A DNA stretch of 64,000 nt from Lutraria lutraria (Eukaryota; Mollusca; Bivalvia; Venerida; Mactridae). The translations under genes were made by a program, and so were the position numbers. Shown here in pieces: positions 36,801-51,800 of the stretch. The stretch lies in the NCBI GenBank assembly GCA_964023205.1, contig OZ026848.1, forward strand, positions 27,143,912 through 27,207,911, written 5' to 3'. The notes below the pieces were generated by a model. It was given only the letters and a program-made list of their open reading frames with translations, was not told the DNA's origin and made no database searches. Each line of letters begins with the position of its first letter. The first letter of the stretch is position 1.

Positions 36801-39800
36801 TAATAAAAAAATTAGTCTTGAAATTTTGTTCTTTTTGTAAGAATTTTATTTTTTTAAAAGTTTATTTTGAAATAGAAGTAATTTCAATGGTAACTATTGT
36901 TGCTGTCAATTTTTGGTGAGAATCAATTGTGCTGTCATGGCCTATAAATAATACATAGTCAGCCAGTTTAACCTCTTTTATTGTCATCAGTTACGTGACG
37001 TCAATATCTAATGTGAAATATTGGTAATTTTAATGGAAGTAAATCTTTACCTTGCCATCAAAATAGAGTGCTCAGTCACAACCAATAAGGAAAATAGACA
37101 TGTCCATCTACTACACGCGTAACTGGTTTCGTATTAAAACAAACTCGATCCTCCCGTGTATGCATTTGTCACATTTGCAATGAAATCAGATAGTTATGTT
37201 TACATCTACAAGATAGGTCATGACATCATCAACCAATGTAAACATTTTAGTGGGGAAAATAAAGAGATACAGTTTTTACTGTACAATAAATAATTCTACA
37301 TTAACTTACCTGTACGCAGGATGCATTGAGTTGTCTCCGGGGACGATCGGTGATCTAATGATAATGGGCTGGACTATGGAACGACATGTCATGGATTCAA
37401 ATCTCCACTTCGTCTTCGCACTCCAGTTTTTCTAGGAATCTTTCAGTGTTCCCATCCCAACTACCCAGCCAAGTACTGTGTTTAGAAAATCACAGGAAAT
37501 GGTTGAGGCATGAATCAATGTTTTACACTGGACATGATAAAGAACCAGGGAAAACTATTTGAAATAAAGAGGTAAGGGATACAGATGCCCATTCTCCAGT
37601 ATCTTCTCGCCCTCATTCTAGGGTGGCCATGAAATGACCATAGCTGTCAAATCAGCCATTAAACAACAGATAAACTAATAAATTGAGTTGCCTCCTTTGA
37701 ACTTTTCCAAACTTTTTCAACAAAAGTTGACATCGTGAGGATTAGGGTTTCCTGTATTCAACATAGGATGTGTGTGGATAAGTTTGTGGGATATTTTGGG
37801 CAAACTAATGAAAATTTCACTCTTCATGTGCTGGAAACCACGCAGTACAATGGATGAAGCATTGTTGGTACTGAACAAGTGTGAAAACAGTATGAAGCTT
37901 CATATTACTGAATTGTGTGGGAAATAATGCCTCATAATAGAAAATGAACAAAAACCCATATTTTTACAAACCAGGAAATAAAACAATACCAAAACATTGT
38001 TATTATTCCATTATAACATTAAGAAACTGGGATTGGTTACAGGTTATCAGAAATTTGATTGATGCACACTGTTGCCAAATAATTCTGAGTTCAAATTGAA
38101 ATTTAATACTTGATAGAACAGAATCACAAATATTGACTATCCATTGATTTGATTACTTTATGAATTAAAGCAGTATAATTACTATAATAATCTTTCTCAT
38201 TTGCATTAGAAAACAATTCCAGATGTGTTAATATTCAGCACACTTATTACAGTGTTGTTCAGATTGTCATGAACAACAGAGGCTGCTTATAGATGCTTTA
38301 ATGGATGTTGCTGCTGTTGTTTTCATTTATATTTTGTTTGAAATCAGTTCAATAATTAATGAAGCGGATCTATTTTATAATATTTTTTTATGAGCTGTAC
38401 AGTACATGTATGCATTTATCTCTTGATAGGCTCTCCCAATTGTATAAATTTTAAACAAAAACACCTGGGTTAAATTTGAGGTATGGTTTTGAAGTATGAA
38501 AAGCAGAACTATCGCTATAAGAGAGTGGTTGAAGGACATTAAATTTTAGAAAAAGGATTTATGAGAATAGCGGCATTTTAGTACTGCATGATGTTGCTGT
38601 TAACTATGTTTAGTGAAAGTGAAGGCAATGGTAGTTATATTGATATTTTCACTAGTACCCTTAACACCTTTCTGTTTGAAAAAGAAACATCACCAACAGG
38701 ATTATGTTAATATTTATGCCCCCTTTCAAAGAAAAGGGGGTATATTGCTTTGCACATGTCTGTCGGTCAATCCGTCCTTCAGTCCGTCTGAAACCAAACC
38801 TTGTTTGACCAATAACTAGAGAACAATTTGACCTAAGTACTTCAGATTTGGTTGGGAGGTTGGTCATCACAAGCAAGTAGATGACCTGTATTGATTTTGA
38901 GGTCTGTATGTCAAAGGTCAAGGTCACAAGGGAGCATTCAAGTTTCACAAACATTTCTTGTTGAAATTTAATTTCTTACAGATCTGTTGTACAAGCTGTC
39001 ATATTGTCTGCTGCGTGAGTTTCAGCTTTGTCATGTTTTTGATATGCTGCCGATGGTAAAAACTGTAATTTTTGTTCAGGTGCCTAAATTTTAAACTCAA
39101 TTTTGATTGGTTGGTTCTGAGTCATGTGATAAAATTGACCAATTGAATTTAGACAAGGACATGTTGTTGTTTTTTTTGTCTCTATTGGTTCAGTGAACAT
39201 TTCTTGAAGGCTATTAAAGTGGTGTGTGAGCCCAGAGTATTATAATCCTTTGTATGGAATCAAAGTGCTGGATCATTTTTATAGCTCTAAGGGTGCCCTT
39301 AAGTACCATTGTGTTTCAATAACATGTCCAATATTTTATAACTTATTCAATGGAATCTAATATAATATGATATTTATTATGATCTGATTGTGCTGAAATA
39401 ATCCATCACATGTTGTGTTTTGTAATTCATATAAATTGCCATCATGGGAGTATCAACGCTCCTGGATAATAATGAATTTGGCTTGAAAATCATTGTTTAT
39501 TGCAAAAATTCATTACATTGGCCTATATGTTTTGCATTGATTCTTTTCTGAATCAGTTTTTGTGCTAATGATTTCAGTTAAAGTAGTTTAGCCTATCTTC
39601 TTAGACTTTCTCTAATAAAAAGGTCTAAGGCCATTCTTAAATAACTGTTGGATTGCAATTACATGATAGACTTAGCACTTTTTGTTTAGTTTCTTAATCC
39701 TGTTTTTCTCCGTCAGTATAAGCATAACATGAGCAAGAACAAAAATCTCCCTACCCACTGTTAACATTAACTGCAAACCAGAATTTATTTTAAGGATGGC

Positions 39801-42800
39801 CTAAAATATTGAATATAATAATACTACTGGAAATTTGTTAATGAACTACTAGAGTATCCTCCTGGGAGTTATCCTGTGAAAATTATATTGTGCTAGACAA
39901 TATAATTATCTTCAACCATGCCTGGTTTGTTAAGTATCTAGATCACATGACACCTGCTTAGGTTGTAACAGGAAATTAAGGTTACTTTCCCCCTAAAAAT
40001 TGGCTTGTTCAATTATAAGGATACAAAACTTCTCATTTCTAGTATTTTTTCTAAACTTACCTGATTTTGAGGTATGATTTGTACAAGGTTTTTCATAAAT
40101 GTTACATGGAGATTTTATTGAACTGTCAAAGCTGAATAATTACATAGTCACTAAATGCATAATCCTTCTTAGCTTCGTACTGCAGTTGATATTTCCCGTT
40201 TATTTTACGACAAGGGAATGATCCGTTTTATTTTAAGTTATATATGCATACATTCAACAACCAGTCTGAAGAAGATTATTATACAACTTATTAATATTCT
40301 CAAACTACATCGAAGCTAAAATAAAAGCAAGCATCAACCTTGAAATTATGCAGCTTTGACAGCTAGGGAAATAAAATTGCACAATAGTTCTGCGAATAAC
40401 AAGTTTTTGAAAATTTCCAGCCAAGTTGTTGTCTTTATGCTATTTTAAGACTTTCATTTGCTTATATAAGGGCCTTGTGTTGTTTTGCAGAGTGTTATGT
40501 AAATTTTATGATATAATATACAGAATTATATGGATTGGAAAATTTAATTTTAACAAGAACCACATAGTATTTATCAAAAATAAATTTGTTATATACACAT
40601 GCATGAAGGAGTGAATAATAACAAATGACTTTTGTAAACAATATACATCGATAAACTAGAATATACCAGCTGGAAACTCTTCTAGCAATCTCAATCTCAT
40701 ATTTTGTAAAATAAAAACAAATATATGAGTACATAAGGCTATCTTTAAAAAAATGTTGTTGTGCAGAAACAAGACAGACTCAACTGAATGTCCCCTGGCC
40801 AAAAATGTTCTTGCAATTATGACCAAATTTTTTTCCATTCCTCATTTAAATATGTTTTTCTGTATACCAATAAGTACATAATGTTACCCCCTCCAAATAC
40901 AGCCTACCACCCTACCCACAGTTAAAGGTTGGGCTTGAATAAACATAACCAACAATTTTCTAAGGATGGCTTAGGGCATAAAATATGTGACATTGAACAT
41001 ATAGAAAAGGTAAAGGAAGATACAAATCAAATACTAGTAAAATCAAGACAAATATTAAACATTGAAATAAGACCACACACAAAAAAAATTCTTCAACTGG
41101 GAACATGATTGTGAAATCCATACATTTTGTTAAATGCTGTTATGGTATAAGCATGTGGGTGCTAGAAAGTTAGAAACTTATTCTGAAATCTTTGTAGAAA
41201 AATTCAATTCTTTTGAAATTTTATGGTTTCTTTCAATTCAATTTTTAGACTCAATTGTTCTTGTCGTGATGTAAAATGGTTAAAAAAAAATTTCTTACAA
41301 AATACCCTGACTATGATATAACACTTCCTTATATCCGATTTCTAAATAAATGTTAATTTCTTCTAGTCACTTTTAGAATTCCATTTTAGAGCTCATTTGT
41401 CACTTTAAAACAACATTTAATATAAAAGTAACAAAGTTAGACAGAATGTTCTTCAAAGGAAATGCTCTCTGGAAGTGCCAGCATCCGAACATTAGTTGAA
41501 GACATTTCCATTGTTCTTTGAGGTGGCAATGTTGCAGGTGCACCCCCAGTTGCCCCATACTGACTCATGTCATCAAAGTCTATATCAGTTATCAACAAAT
41601 TATCAGATTGTAATGTTTTAGAACCAGCTTTATTGGGTTCACTTGTCTTTGAAGTTGAAGCTTTTGATGTTGCTTTGGGATTTTCATCGATGAAACTGAA
41701 GGCATGAAGGGAGGGTGAGCAGGTCTTGTGAGCAGTGGGTAAGCTCCCTTTTGTTGGTGAAATAATATCTTTCGCTGTAGTGCTTTGAGAATTTGTAAAC
41801 TGATGAGCATGGTATTGAAATGCATCAGCTGAATGTTGACTATCTCCTCTGTCCAGAGAGTGCTTTCTTGGCTCCTTTGCCAAAGGTGAGCATGGATGAT
41901 TAAAGAAACACATGTTTCCAGCAGCTTGCATCGAGTAGGCACGCATTTGCCGTGGGTGATGGTGATGTTGTGGCTGATTCAATGGAATTCGACCCAGAGA
42001 ATTTCTGTGTTGATTCTGATGTTGAACATGAGTGTGTGGATGGACATGACTCCTCGACAGACCATTTGGTAAGCTTTGCCTTTCTGGAAGGTATTGAGCT
42101 TTTGTACGTCTTGTCTCGGGTACATGTATTTCGTAGTAAGCGTCATCATCATGATCATACTCCGATGTATAATCATCATCCTGTCCATGAGTTGCTGTTT
42201 CACTGAAGTCATATTGGTCGTCATGGTAATTAGACGATATTGTGTCATACCTTTGTGATCGCTTTGCTTTTTTGCCTCTATATTGCAATGGAATGTTACA
42301 ACGAGATAGCAGTACTATAAGAACAATCATAGACAAAGCCAGTATTGCTCCTATGCTGCTACCGACAGACACAGGAAGCTGCCAGTTAGTTGTGGAGGCA
42401 TCTATACACTCGCGAAATGGAACGGTACCATTACGGTACACAACAAGACATACTTTGTAATAGGTGTCAGCCACTAAATTCTCAATTTCATATTCATGAA
42501 TAGAAGGTTGAAGCACAGGCCCGTAATGAATGTATGTGCTTGCCACCTTTTGATAATGCACCCTGTAACCTTCTACATATTGTAGATTAGCACTATGTAT
42601 GTTCCATTCCATATGAATTGAGGATGCACTTGAAGATGCTGCATCCAGTGTTTCCAAGAAACTCTCTTCGATAGGTGTCGATGTATCCATTGTTATTCTT
42701 CACTCTCGTTCACTGCATATATGTTCAAGTCTTGTCAGTCACGCCAATACACAGATGATATCAAAACATCTCCTTCTATTTCTGATTTTTGCTTTTAAAT

Positions 42801-45800
42801 GAGATCAAAATTGTTTGAACACCGATTGGGTGCCAATCTGTTTTGTTTCTAAATTGATGAGAAAATGATAGTAACAAAATCTTAGAGTCTGTATTTAGTG
42901 ACTGTAGCTCATGTTGAAATGAAAGTCTATTCCAGTTACAAGAACATACTGCGAGAAGCAAATTTTTTAACAGTTCTTATATACTATTTCAATATTGTAT
43001 TGTTTATCACACCATTCACACATTTCCTTGTTTTAGATATCAGAGCCTGATATTCTAGACGTTCTCAGTTGCTATTGGATATGATGATGTTGTTGAAATT
43101 GAACTGTTATATTGTTTAGGTAGCTGTAAGATGACATTCAAAACTGAGCGACTTTCATACAGCATGGATTTCTCATCTCAAAAACAATAAGTGTCCTTTT
43201 TTCCAAATTGTATTTATCTCCAATATCACAGTCAGTCAGTCTTTTTTACTTTCCCTTTTTCAGTTTCTGACAAATTTATTCTACATCTAAATGTTCTGTA
43301 TAGCAGGAAACTATGAACGTATCTCATGGAATCCTTTCTATTACGAAATCTTAACGAAGCATTAAATAAGTCTGTGATGCAGGTAATTGTTCCAAAACCA
43401 ATAATGAATGCTGTCAGTTTTAAGCCTTATCTGGCTGTGGACATTAATTCTCCGATGATCATCAGCTGCCCCGACTTTTGTCCTATCCTATAACGTTCCC
43501 AGGGAGTTGTTTTATATCCAGTAAATCTTCTGATTTATAGACTTGTTTTTCGCCTGTGTCATCCCAGTAATCTGTTAATGGAAAAAAGACATATCTATAT
43601 AATACTGGTTAAATTGTTTTACCTTTATAAAGATGACTCCTAAGATATTGTTACTAATCTGAAGATCTGAGATCTTAAGAGGCGATTAAAATTGTTAATT
43701 TGTTCCTAGTTCTGTTTATCAGTGATTACAAGTTAAATTTTTCCTGGTGTCTAATTCGCTTTTTTACTTGCTTTTTTATATGCCCGTTTGAAAAATGGGT
43801 CATATTATGGGAACACCCACAGCGGGCGATTGGGCGGCCAGCGTCCTCTCTTATTCAAAAGTTTGATTTTTGGATCCTCACCAAACTTCATGGAAATGTT
43901 TATGGCCATGATATCTTGGTCAAGTATGATAACCAGGCAAATCAGCCAAGGCACATCTGAGTTATGTCCCTTGATGCTTTGAAAAATTAATTTTGACTGG
44001 CGTCATTTGTAACCTGGCACTCTTGTTTCTGTTGCATTCCATGTACATACACAATTATCAGGAGATGTGCAGTATTTTAATTACAAGCATATGAAGGGAA
44101 GAACAAGTTAACCAATTGTTTGATGTGGCTGTACGGCTTAATGTAAAGTAATGTCGTTGAAGCGTTGGATGTACCTGTCTAAATGATTCCATTAAATCAA
44201 TATCACTCTTTGTGATAATAGACACATACCAGGAGCCATTAATTAATGAGGCCATTGATTTACTTGAACGTGTTCTGTTCATACTTTCTCTTTTCTAAAT
44301 AACATTTTTTAATTACATTCAATAATCTTTATGAATTGGTCTGGAACATTTTCCCTTTCAGTTTTAGCTGGTCTGAATTCGAAGAAAAAGTCGAGCTTTT
44401 GTGATCACAGCGTCGGCAGTGTCTGCGCAAAAACTATAATGTAGCTCATAACTATAAGAGATAGCAACATGAAATTTCTTAGGTGGATATATCTCACTGA
44501 GGCAGTGATCGAACAGATTAGCATTGGCACTGCTTGCTGCGCTCTTGTTTTTTATCTGTTGTTTAACAGCCAATTTAACGGCTATTAGGTTATTTCAGTG
44601 CCAGTCCCCAGAGAAAGGGTAGAAAAGATACAGGAGGGGAACCAGGCAGTTATAACCCTACTATTATTTCGAATAGTTTTTCTGATTCTTTATTGTGTGG
44701 GCCAGTGTGAAGTACCAATACAAGACTCACTCATTTCCTTTGATTTTCTATTCACAGATTTGGACTTAGTAGTAGGGTCAATGAAAAATAATTCTTGAAA
44801 TATCGGAAAGCATAGTTGAGACTTGAACCCACTACCTTTCAATTGGTTCCCGTTTATTACGGTGCATGCTGAATCCTTTTGATCGAAAACTCAAGAACAT
44901 TTATTATACAGTTATTGACTAGTGAGGCGTGAAATATGATGTGGTATTCACCGGCAGAATTTCATATTGACCGAGGTGTAGAATAACCTTGACATTGTAC
45001 ATTATGAAGAGTCATGTCGGATTTCATATACCACATGTTTCATAATAAACACCCCATATCCTCTAATAAGCAGAGGTCATATCACAGCATTAATGCTTGT
45101 AAATTATCCTTCAAATAATATCTAGTAATTTAAAAGTTAAGAATATGTTTAAACATTAACACAATCGAATGAATAATTAATCTGTTCATGTCCCAGGGTG
45201 TAAAGGCAATTTCTGCTGAAGCTTCTAATGACAAATCCAGTTAACAAAACTATTTGAGGATGACTGTATTTCATATTCTCACAAAAGGGCATATTATTGC
45301 TTAAAAAAGTTTTTAAAAACACTTTCAGTTTTATCAACCTTATTAACTAAGGTCAAAGTCATTTTAAACATGACTAGCTTTTTAGCTCACCAGAGCACGA
45401 ATGTGCTCAGGGTGAGCTTTTGTGATCGCCCTGCGTCCATCGTGCGTCATGCGTCGTTACGAATACGTGGCGTCCATGTTTACTTAAAACAACATCTCCT
45501 CCTACACCGCTATGCCGATTGCAACCAAACTTGGCTGGAATGATCCTTGGGTGGTCCCCTTTCAAAGTTGTTCAAAAAATTAAATTTCATTAAAAATTCT
45601 GGTTGCTATGGCAACAAATTTAAAAAACTTAAAAAATCTTCTTGTCTGAAACCACAGGGCCTAGAGCTAAGATATTTGGTATGTAGCATTGTCTAATGGA
45701 ACTCTACAAAGATTGTTCAAATTATTGCCCTAGGGTCAAAATTGGCTCCGCCCCGGGGGTAACTTGATTTTACATAGACTTATATATGAAATTTAAAAAA

Positions 45801-48800
45801 TCTTCTTGTCAAAAACTACAATGCCTAGAGCTTTGATATTTGGTGTGTAGCATAGTCTAGTGGACCTCTACCAAGTTTGTTCAAATTATTGCCCTAGGGT
45901 CAAAATTGGCCCCGCCCCGGGGGTCACTTGATTTATATAGACTTATATAGGAAAATTTAAAAAATCTTCTTCTCCGAAACCGCAAGGCCTAGAGCTAAGA
46001 TATTTTGTATGTGGCATTGTGTAGTGGACCTCTACCAAGTTTGTTGAAATTATGGCCCCGGGGTCAAAATTGGCCCTGCCCTGGGGTTTATTCTATTTTA
46101 TATAGGAAAATTTAAAAAGTCTTCTTCTCCGAAACCACAAGGCCTAGAGCTAAGATATTTGGCATATAGCATTGTCCAGTGGACCTCTACCAAGTTTGTT
46201 CAAATTATTGCCCTAGGGTCAAAATTGGCCCCGCCCCGGGTGTCACTTGATTTATATAGACTTATACAGGAAAATTTAAAAAATCTTTTTCTCTGAAACC
46301 GCAAGGCCTAGAGCTTAGATATTTTGTATGTGGCATTGTGTAGTGGACCTCTACCAAGTTTGTTCAAATTATGGCCCCGGGGTCAAAATTAGCCCTGCCC
46401 TGGGTTTATTCTATTTTATATAGGAAAATATTAAAAAATCTTCTTCTCCGAAACCACAAGGCCTAGAGCTAAGCTTAAGATATTTGGTATCTAGCTTTGT
46501 CTAATGGACCTCTTTTAAATCTGTACATATAATGGCCATGGTATAAAAAACGGCCCAGATGGGTCACTTGATCTTACTTAGACTCATATAGAAAACTTCA
46601 ACAATGTTAATCCCCAAATGACCTTTTCTCCTGGTGAGCATTTATAGGGCCATCATGGCCCTCTTGTTACTGATATCTAAGCATTGTATAATAATACACA
46701 CAAATCAATGTGTAAGCTTTAGTTTACAGTATCATTTTAAATTATGATGTGGGTTCAAAGAAAGGCTCTCCTTGAAAATGATGCAAATGTGATATAATTT
46801 ACCGGTACTTCATTTATCAATTCAATCTTTAAGTTAGTTCTTTCATCCATCCATTAGCTCTTAAGCTTCTTTCATTCATTTTTTCCGTTCATTTTTTTAA
46901 TTCATATTTGAGACCATCTGTTTATTCATTCATTTTTTTACTTTAAATTTATAGATTCATGAGTGTTTATCATATTTTGCTTATTTTATTTCTGTTCAAT
47001 AAGATTTCATTTATTTACAACACATCTGCTATAAACTAATGGTTGTTTTTACTCAGATTGAGATGAAAACAGGCACCCGATGGACACTAGGGATCAACAC
47101 TTTCACACAAGCCTCAAACTTCCCATGGTTTCTATCAGGTTCTAAACAAACAAACAAACAAGAAATGCCAATGTGAACTAGATAACTCTTGCCAACTGTC
47201 AAAAAATAACCAAGTTGAATAAGTACGTCAATACAGGAAAAACAAAAAGCATGTCCTTCTTGGATAAACACAAGTTTTAAACAAAAATAAAACAACAGTG
47301 TTTTTTTGTTTTATTAGGTCTGCCTGTGAAAACAATGAAAATCATTCTTTAAGTTTTTCTCTGAAGACAGATCCCGACTTTGAGCCTTGTAATTTATTGA
47401 TTTGCAGAATATTTAAATGTTTTCGTGGAATAAACGTTGTATTATTGTCTTAGTTTCTATATTTAGAAAGCTGTAATCACCGTTTAGTGATTGTTAAAGA
47501 GCCTTGAATTACCCTGTTTTATTTATGTCTTACTTTAAACATTGTCTGATTGTCTGCAAGATGTTGATGTCATTCTTTGTGCTTATGGGGTTATATGTTT
47601 TACATTTATATCATAGATATATACTATTTATTGGTTTTAAAGATTCCCCTTTGATTTAAAACCAGGAGGTGCTCAAAGTGAACAGTTAATCAGTCCATCT
47701 TTAGTTTTGTATTTACAGACTCTGTAAACTTTTGAATAATAACCTATCATCCAATTATTGGCATGTTTATACTCTCCTTTTAGGTGGGTTAAATGCAAAA
47801 CTCTTACATTTGTCCCCAAATGTTTTTGTTCTTTGCAATTTGCTGTTAAAAACTTCAGTCTTTACCAAAATATACTATTTGCTGAATTTTGCCATAACAT
47901 TCAACAAGTACGTGTTTCAAGTTAATTATGGCAAACAATTATGTATCTTTGCATATGTGCAATTAATGTTGCATCGCTTTAAACTGAATTAAATAAAATG
48001 CTGGTTTTATATTACATTGTAGACCTTTTCTGCCTCTGCTTGGAGTATGTTAAACTTCAGTAAAATGGGTTTGCTTTCTGTCTCATTTTCTCCAGCATCT
48101 ACCAAAATTTTTTAGATAATGAGTCATGTGATTGGAACAATGTGGGCATAGTTAGCTATGTTAGCGCCATTAATCTCATAATATTTCTCTTTCTGGATCA
48201 GAAATCTTATTTCTGTAGGCGAGATTTTAATTCGAATTGATTGCACTCTCAAACTCCAGGTCTACACCAGATAATAGACGATGATCGGTTTGTCTTCAGA
48301 CTTTCTTATAAGTTTGTACTCAACTTATTCATTTTGTTTAAAAAAGACCAATTAGTGTGTGTTTAACAAATTCCTTTTAATGTTAATTAGAATCATCTTA
48401 CAAATGTTTAAATATTTCTTTCTGAGATTTCATTATGAGTATCAGTACCTAGTAGTATAATAATTTCTATAAGATGAAATGCTTTGCATTTGGTGCGCTC
48501 TTTATGTTGTATTCAAAATTGTCAACTTTTTATCACTGCTTTGGGGAGACAAAACATGGGTCTTTGATAATGAGAGTAATGTCAATTTTATTAAAACATG
48601 ATTATAGTGAAGAATTGGACTGTGTTTTTTTTTATCCAACATTTTTAGCTCAGCTGATTCATCAGGTGAGCTTTTAGGATTGATGAATGTCTGGCGTCTG
48701 TCATCCGTCCACAATTAGTTTGTTTACACTCTGGCATCCACAGCTCCTAATCAATCATAATCAAACTTGGTCACAATGTATATGGCTACAATGTCTCGGC

Positions 48801-51800
48801 TAAGTTCGATCTAATCGGACTAGGATTTCAAGAGTTATGTGCCCTTGACTTAGAAAATTTGCTATATTTAGTTTGTTTACACTCTAGCGCCTTCATTTAT
48901 TCACCAATCCTAATCATATTTTCAGTAAATGTATAACCAAAAGATCTTGGACAACTTTTATTATGGGCAGAATCCAATCAGAACTTCAAGAGTTATGGGC
49001 CCTTGGAATAGAAAATTTGCTACGTTTTAGCTTGTTTAACAGTATTATAGCACCTTCATTGTTAGTTTTGATCAAATCTATGTAAAAACGGGTCATACGA
49101 GATGAAGTCTATATTATCTGGTCATCAATTGTAGTGTCTTTGTTCTCAGGTGAGCGACCTAGGGCCATCTTGGTCCTCTTGTTTATTTCATTGTTATGCA
49201 TGGATATTGTGAAATACAGATATGATAATGGGAATAATTCTGATCCCCAGTAATTAATTGTAACTGTGCTATAGTTTAACAGTTATTTGTTAATTCACAT
49301 TTGCAAACTTTTTTATACATGCATAAAATATTGATTTTGTTTTTGGTATTTTACAAACCAGAAAAGAATGTAAGATATCAGATTCCTAGGCGCAGTGCTG
49401 CCGATGAATGATATCACCTTCCTAGTAACACAGAGTTCAAATAGCCTCAACTAATATCACAGCTCAAACAAATACCTTGGAAACTCAGAAAAAATATTTA
49501 AGCGCTCATTCCAACGCAACCATGGCAGTCTTTCACAATCTTCCAAACAATACAAACAACTTGTATTTCTCCCAGTTCACACTTTTATCCACACAACAGT
49601 GTCACAGTATTGTATTAGTTTTCTTACATTTGTGCTTACCATATATATTCATAAAAGAAATGGAAAGGGTGTTAAGATATAGAATAATAACAATAAAGAT
49701 ATTTAAATACCAAATCTGTATATACACATCACCACACAGCATGCACATTTATATTACATTATTCATGATTATGAATATAATTCTGCTATAAATCTTTTAA
49801 TGCATACATTGTAGCGTTACGCAATCAAATTTGGACTCAAATACGAGACATTGGATGGGATGCTCTATTATTTAAAGAGAAATATTCCGCAAATATGAAT
49901 TGCATCTCTTACAACAATTCTCTTCTGGTGATCAGCATAGCATTTATATGTAAATTATATTACTTAAGGACAAACTGCTTTGGGCTTTTCATGATTATTT
50001 TTAAAACCAAGATCACTATATCTCTGTTATTTAGTTTGCTTTAATATCATATTTCATTGAAACCTGTTTAGCAACTTGTACCAATGAAATCAATGTCTTC
50101 TTTCCAATGGTGCATACTTTTAAAAAAAAAAAAAAAATCAGTCAGGTTGCCTTAGACACAATTTTTTTCTGGCCTTGATTGTTGTTTTTGCTGTTGTTGT
50201 TAGTGGACTGATACCATGATCTTTGTTGAGTCAACCCACCTTACATAACAGTAATGAGTCTACCCACCTTATATAACAGTAATGAGTCTACCCGCCTTAC
50301 ATAACAGTAATGAGTCTACTCACCTTACATAACAGTAATGAGTCTACCTACCTTACATAACAGTAATGAGTCAACCCACCTTACATAACATTAATGAGTC
50401 TACCCACCTTACATAACATTAATGAGTCTACCCACCTTACATAACAGTAATGAGTCAACCCACCTTACATAACAGTAATGAGTCAACCCGCCTTACATAA
50501 CAGTAATGAGTCTACCCTCCTTACATAACAGTAATAAGTCAACCCGCCTTACATAACAGTAATGAGTCAACCCACCTTACATAACAGTAATGAGTCAATC
50601 CACCTTACATAACAGTAATGAGTCTACCCACCTTACATAACAGTAATGAGTCTACCCACCTTATGTAACAGTAATGAGTCTACCCACCTTACATAACAGT
50701 AATGAGTCTACCCACCTTACATAACAGTAATGAGTCAACCCACCTTACATAACAGTAATGAGTCAACCCACCTTACATAACAGTAATGAGTCAACCCACC
50801 TTACATAACAGTAATGAGTCTACCCTCCTTACATAACAGTAATGAGTCAACCCGCCTTACATAACAGTAATGAGTCAACCCACCTTACATAACAGTAATG
50901 AGTCAATCCACCTTACATAACAGTAATGAGTCTACCCACCTTACATAACAGTAATGAGTCTACCCACCTTATGTAACAGTAATGAGTCAACCCACCTTAC
51001 ATAACAGTAATGAGTCTACCCACCTTACATAACAGTAATGAGTCAACCCACCTTACATAACAGTAATGAGTCAACCCACCTTACATAACAGTAATGAGTC
51101 TACCCGCCTTACATAACAGTAATGAGTCTACCCACCTTACATAACAGTAATGAGTCAACCCACCTTACATAACAGTAATGAGTCAACCCACCTTACATAA
51201 CAGTAATGAGTGTACCCACCTTACATAACAGTAATGAGTCTACCCACCTTATGTAACAGTAATGAGTCTACCCACCTTACATAACAGTAATGAGTCTACC
51301 CACCTTACATAACAGTAATGAGTCAACCCACCTTACATAACAGTAATGAGTCTACCCACCTTACATAACAGTAATGAGTCTACCCACCTTATGTAACAGT
51401 AATAATGTTCGTAATGTAACCATTGTCATTAAATGTACTAACACTTTGTGACAATTGATACAGGGAGCCCACCCGGGTAGCTTAGTGGTTAAAGCGTTGG
51501 TCTACTGATCAAAAGGTTGTGAGTTTGAACCCTTGGCGATGATATAATTGAAATAATGTTGAAAATTGTGTTGAATCTGAAAAAATAAATAACGCATACA
51601 GGGCTGTTTTGTTAAAACATTATACATTTACATGTATAGTGGTACTTTTCTGGACACTGTAAAGTGTTTCATACTGGTAGCCATTATCATAGAACTAACA
51701 CCATGCAGTGTTGCTACAGGCTGTTTCAAGACGGTACCAGGCTCTAAGAATCTGTGTTTGTCCTCCATTTTATGTATGGTCCTATGTGTGGGGTGGATTT

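Noticed and set aside
41592..42258. Several ORFs overlapping the FN3 gene in other frames
   Set aside because: They are shadows of the long ORF at 41437-42690. Their composition mirrors its His/Asp-rich codons.
44820..44885. tRNA-like B-box on the minus strand (GGGTTCAAGTC)
   Set aside because: No matching A-box at tRNA spacing and no arm pairing could be seen.
50228..51405. Regularly spaced repeats that might suggest a CRISPR array
   Set aside because: The repeats are contiguous 28-bp units with no unique spacers, in eukaryotic sequence. It is a minisatellite.
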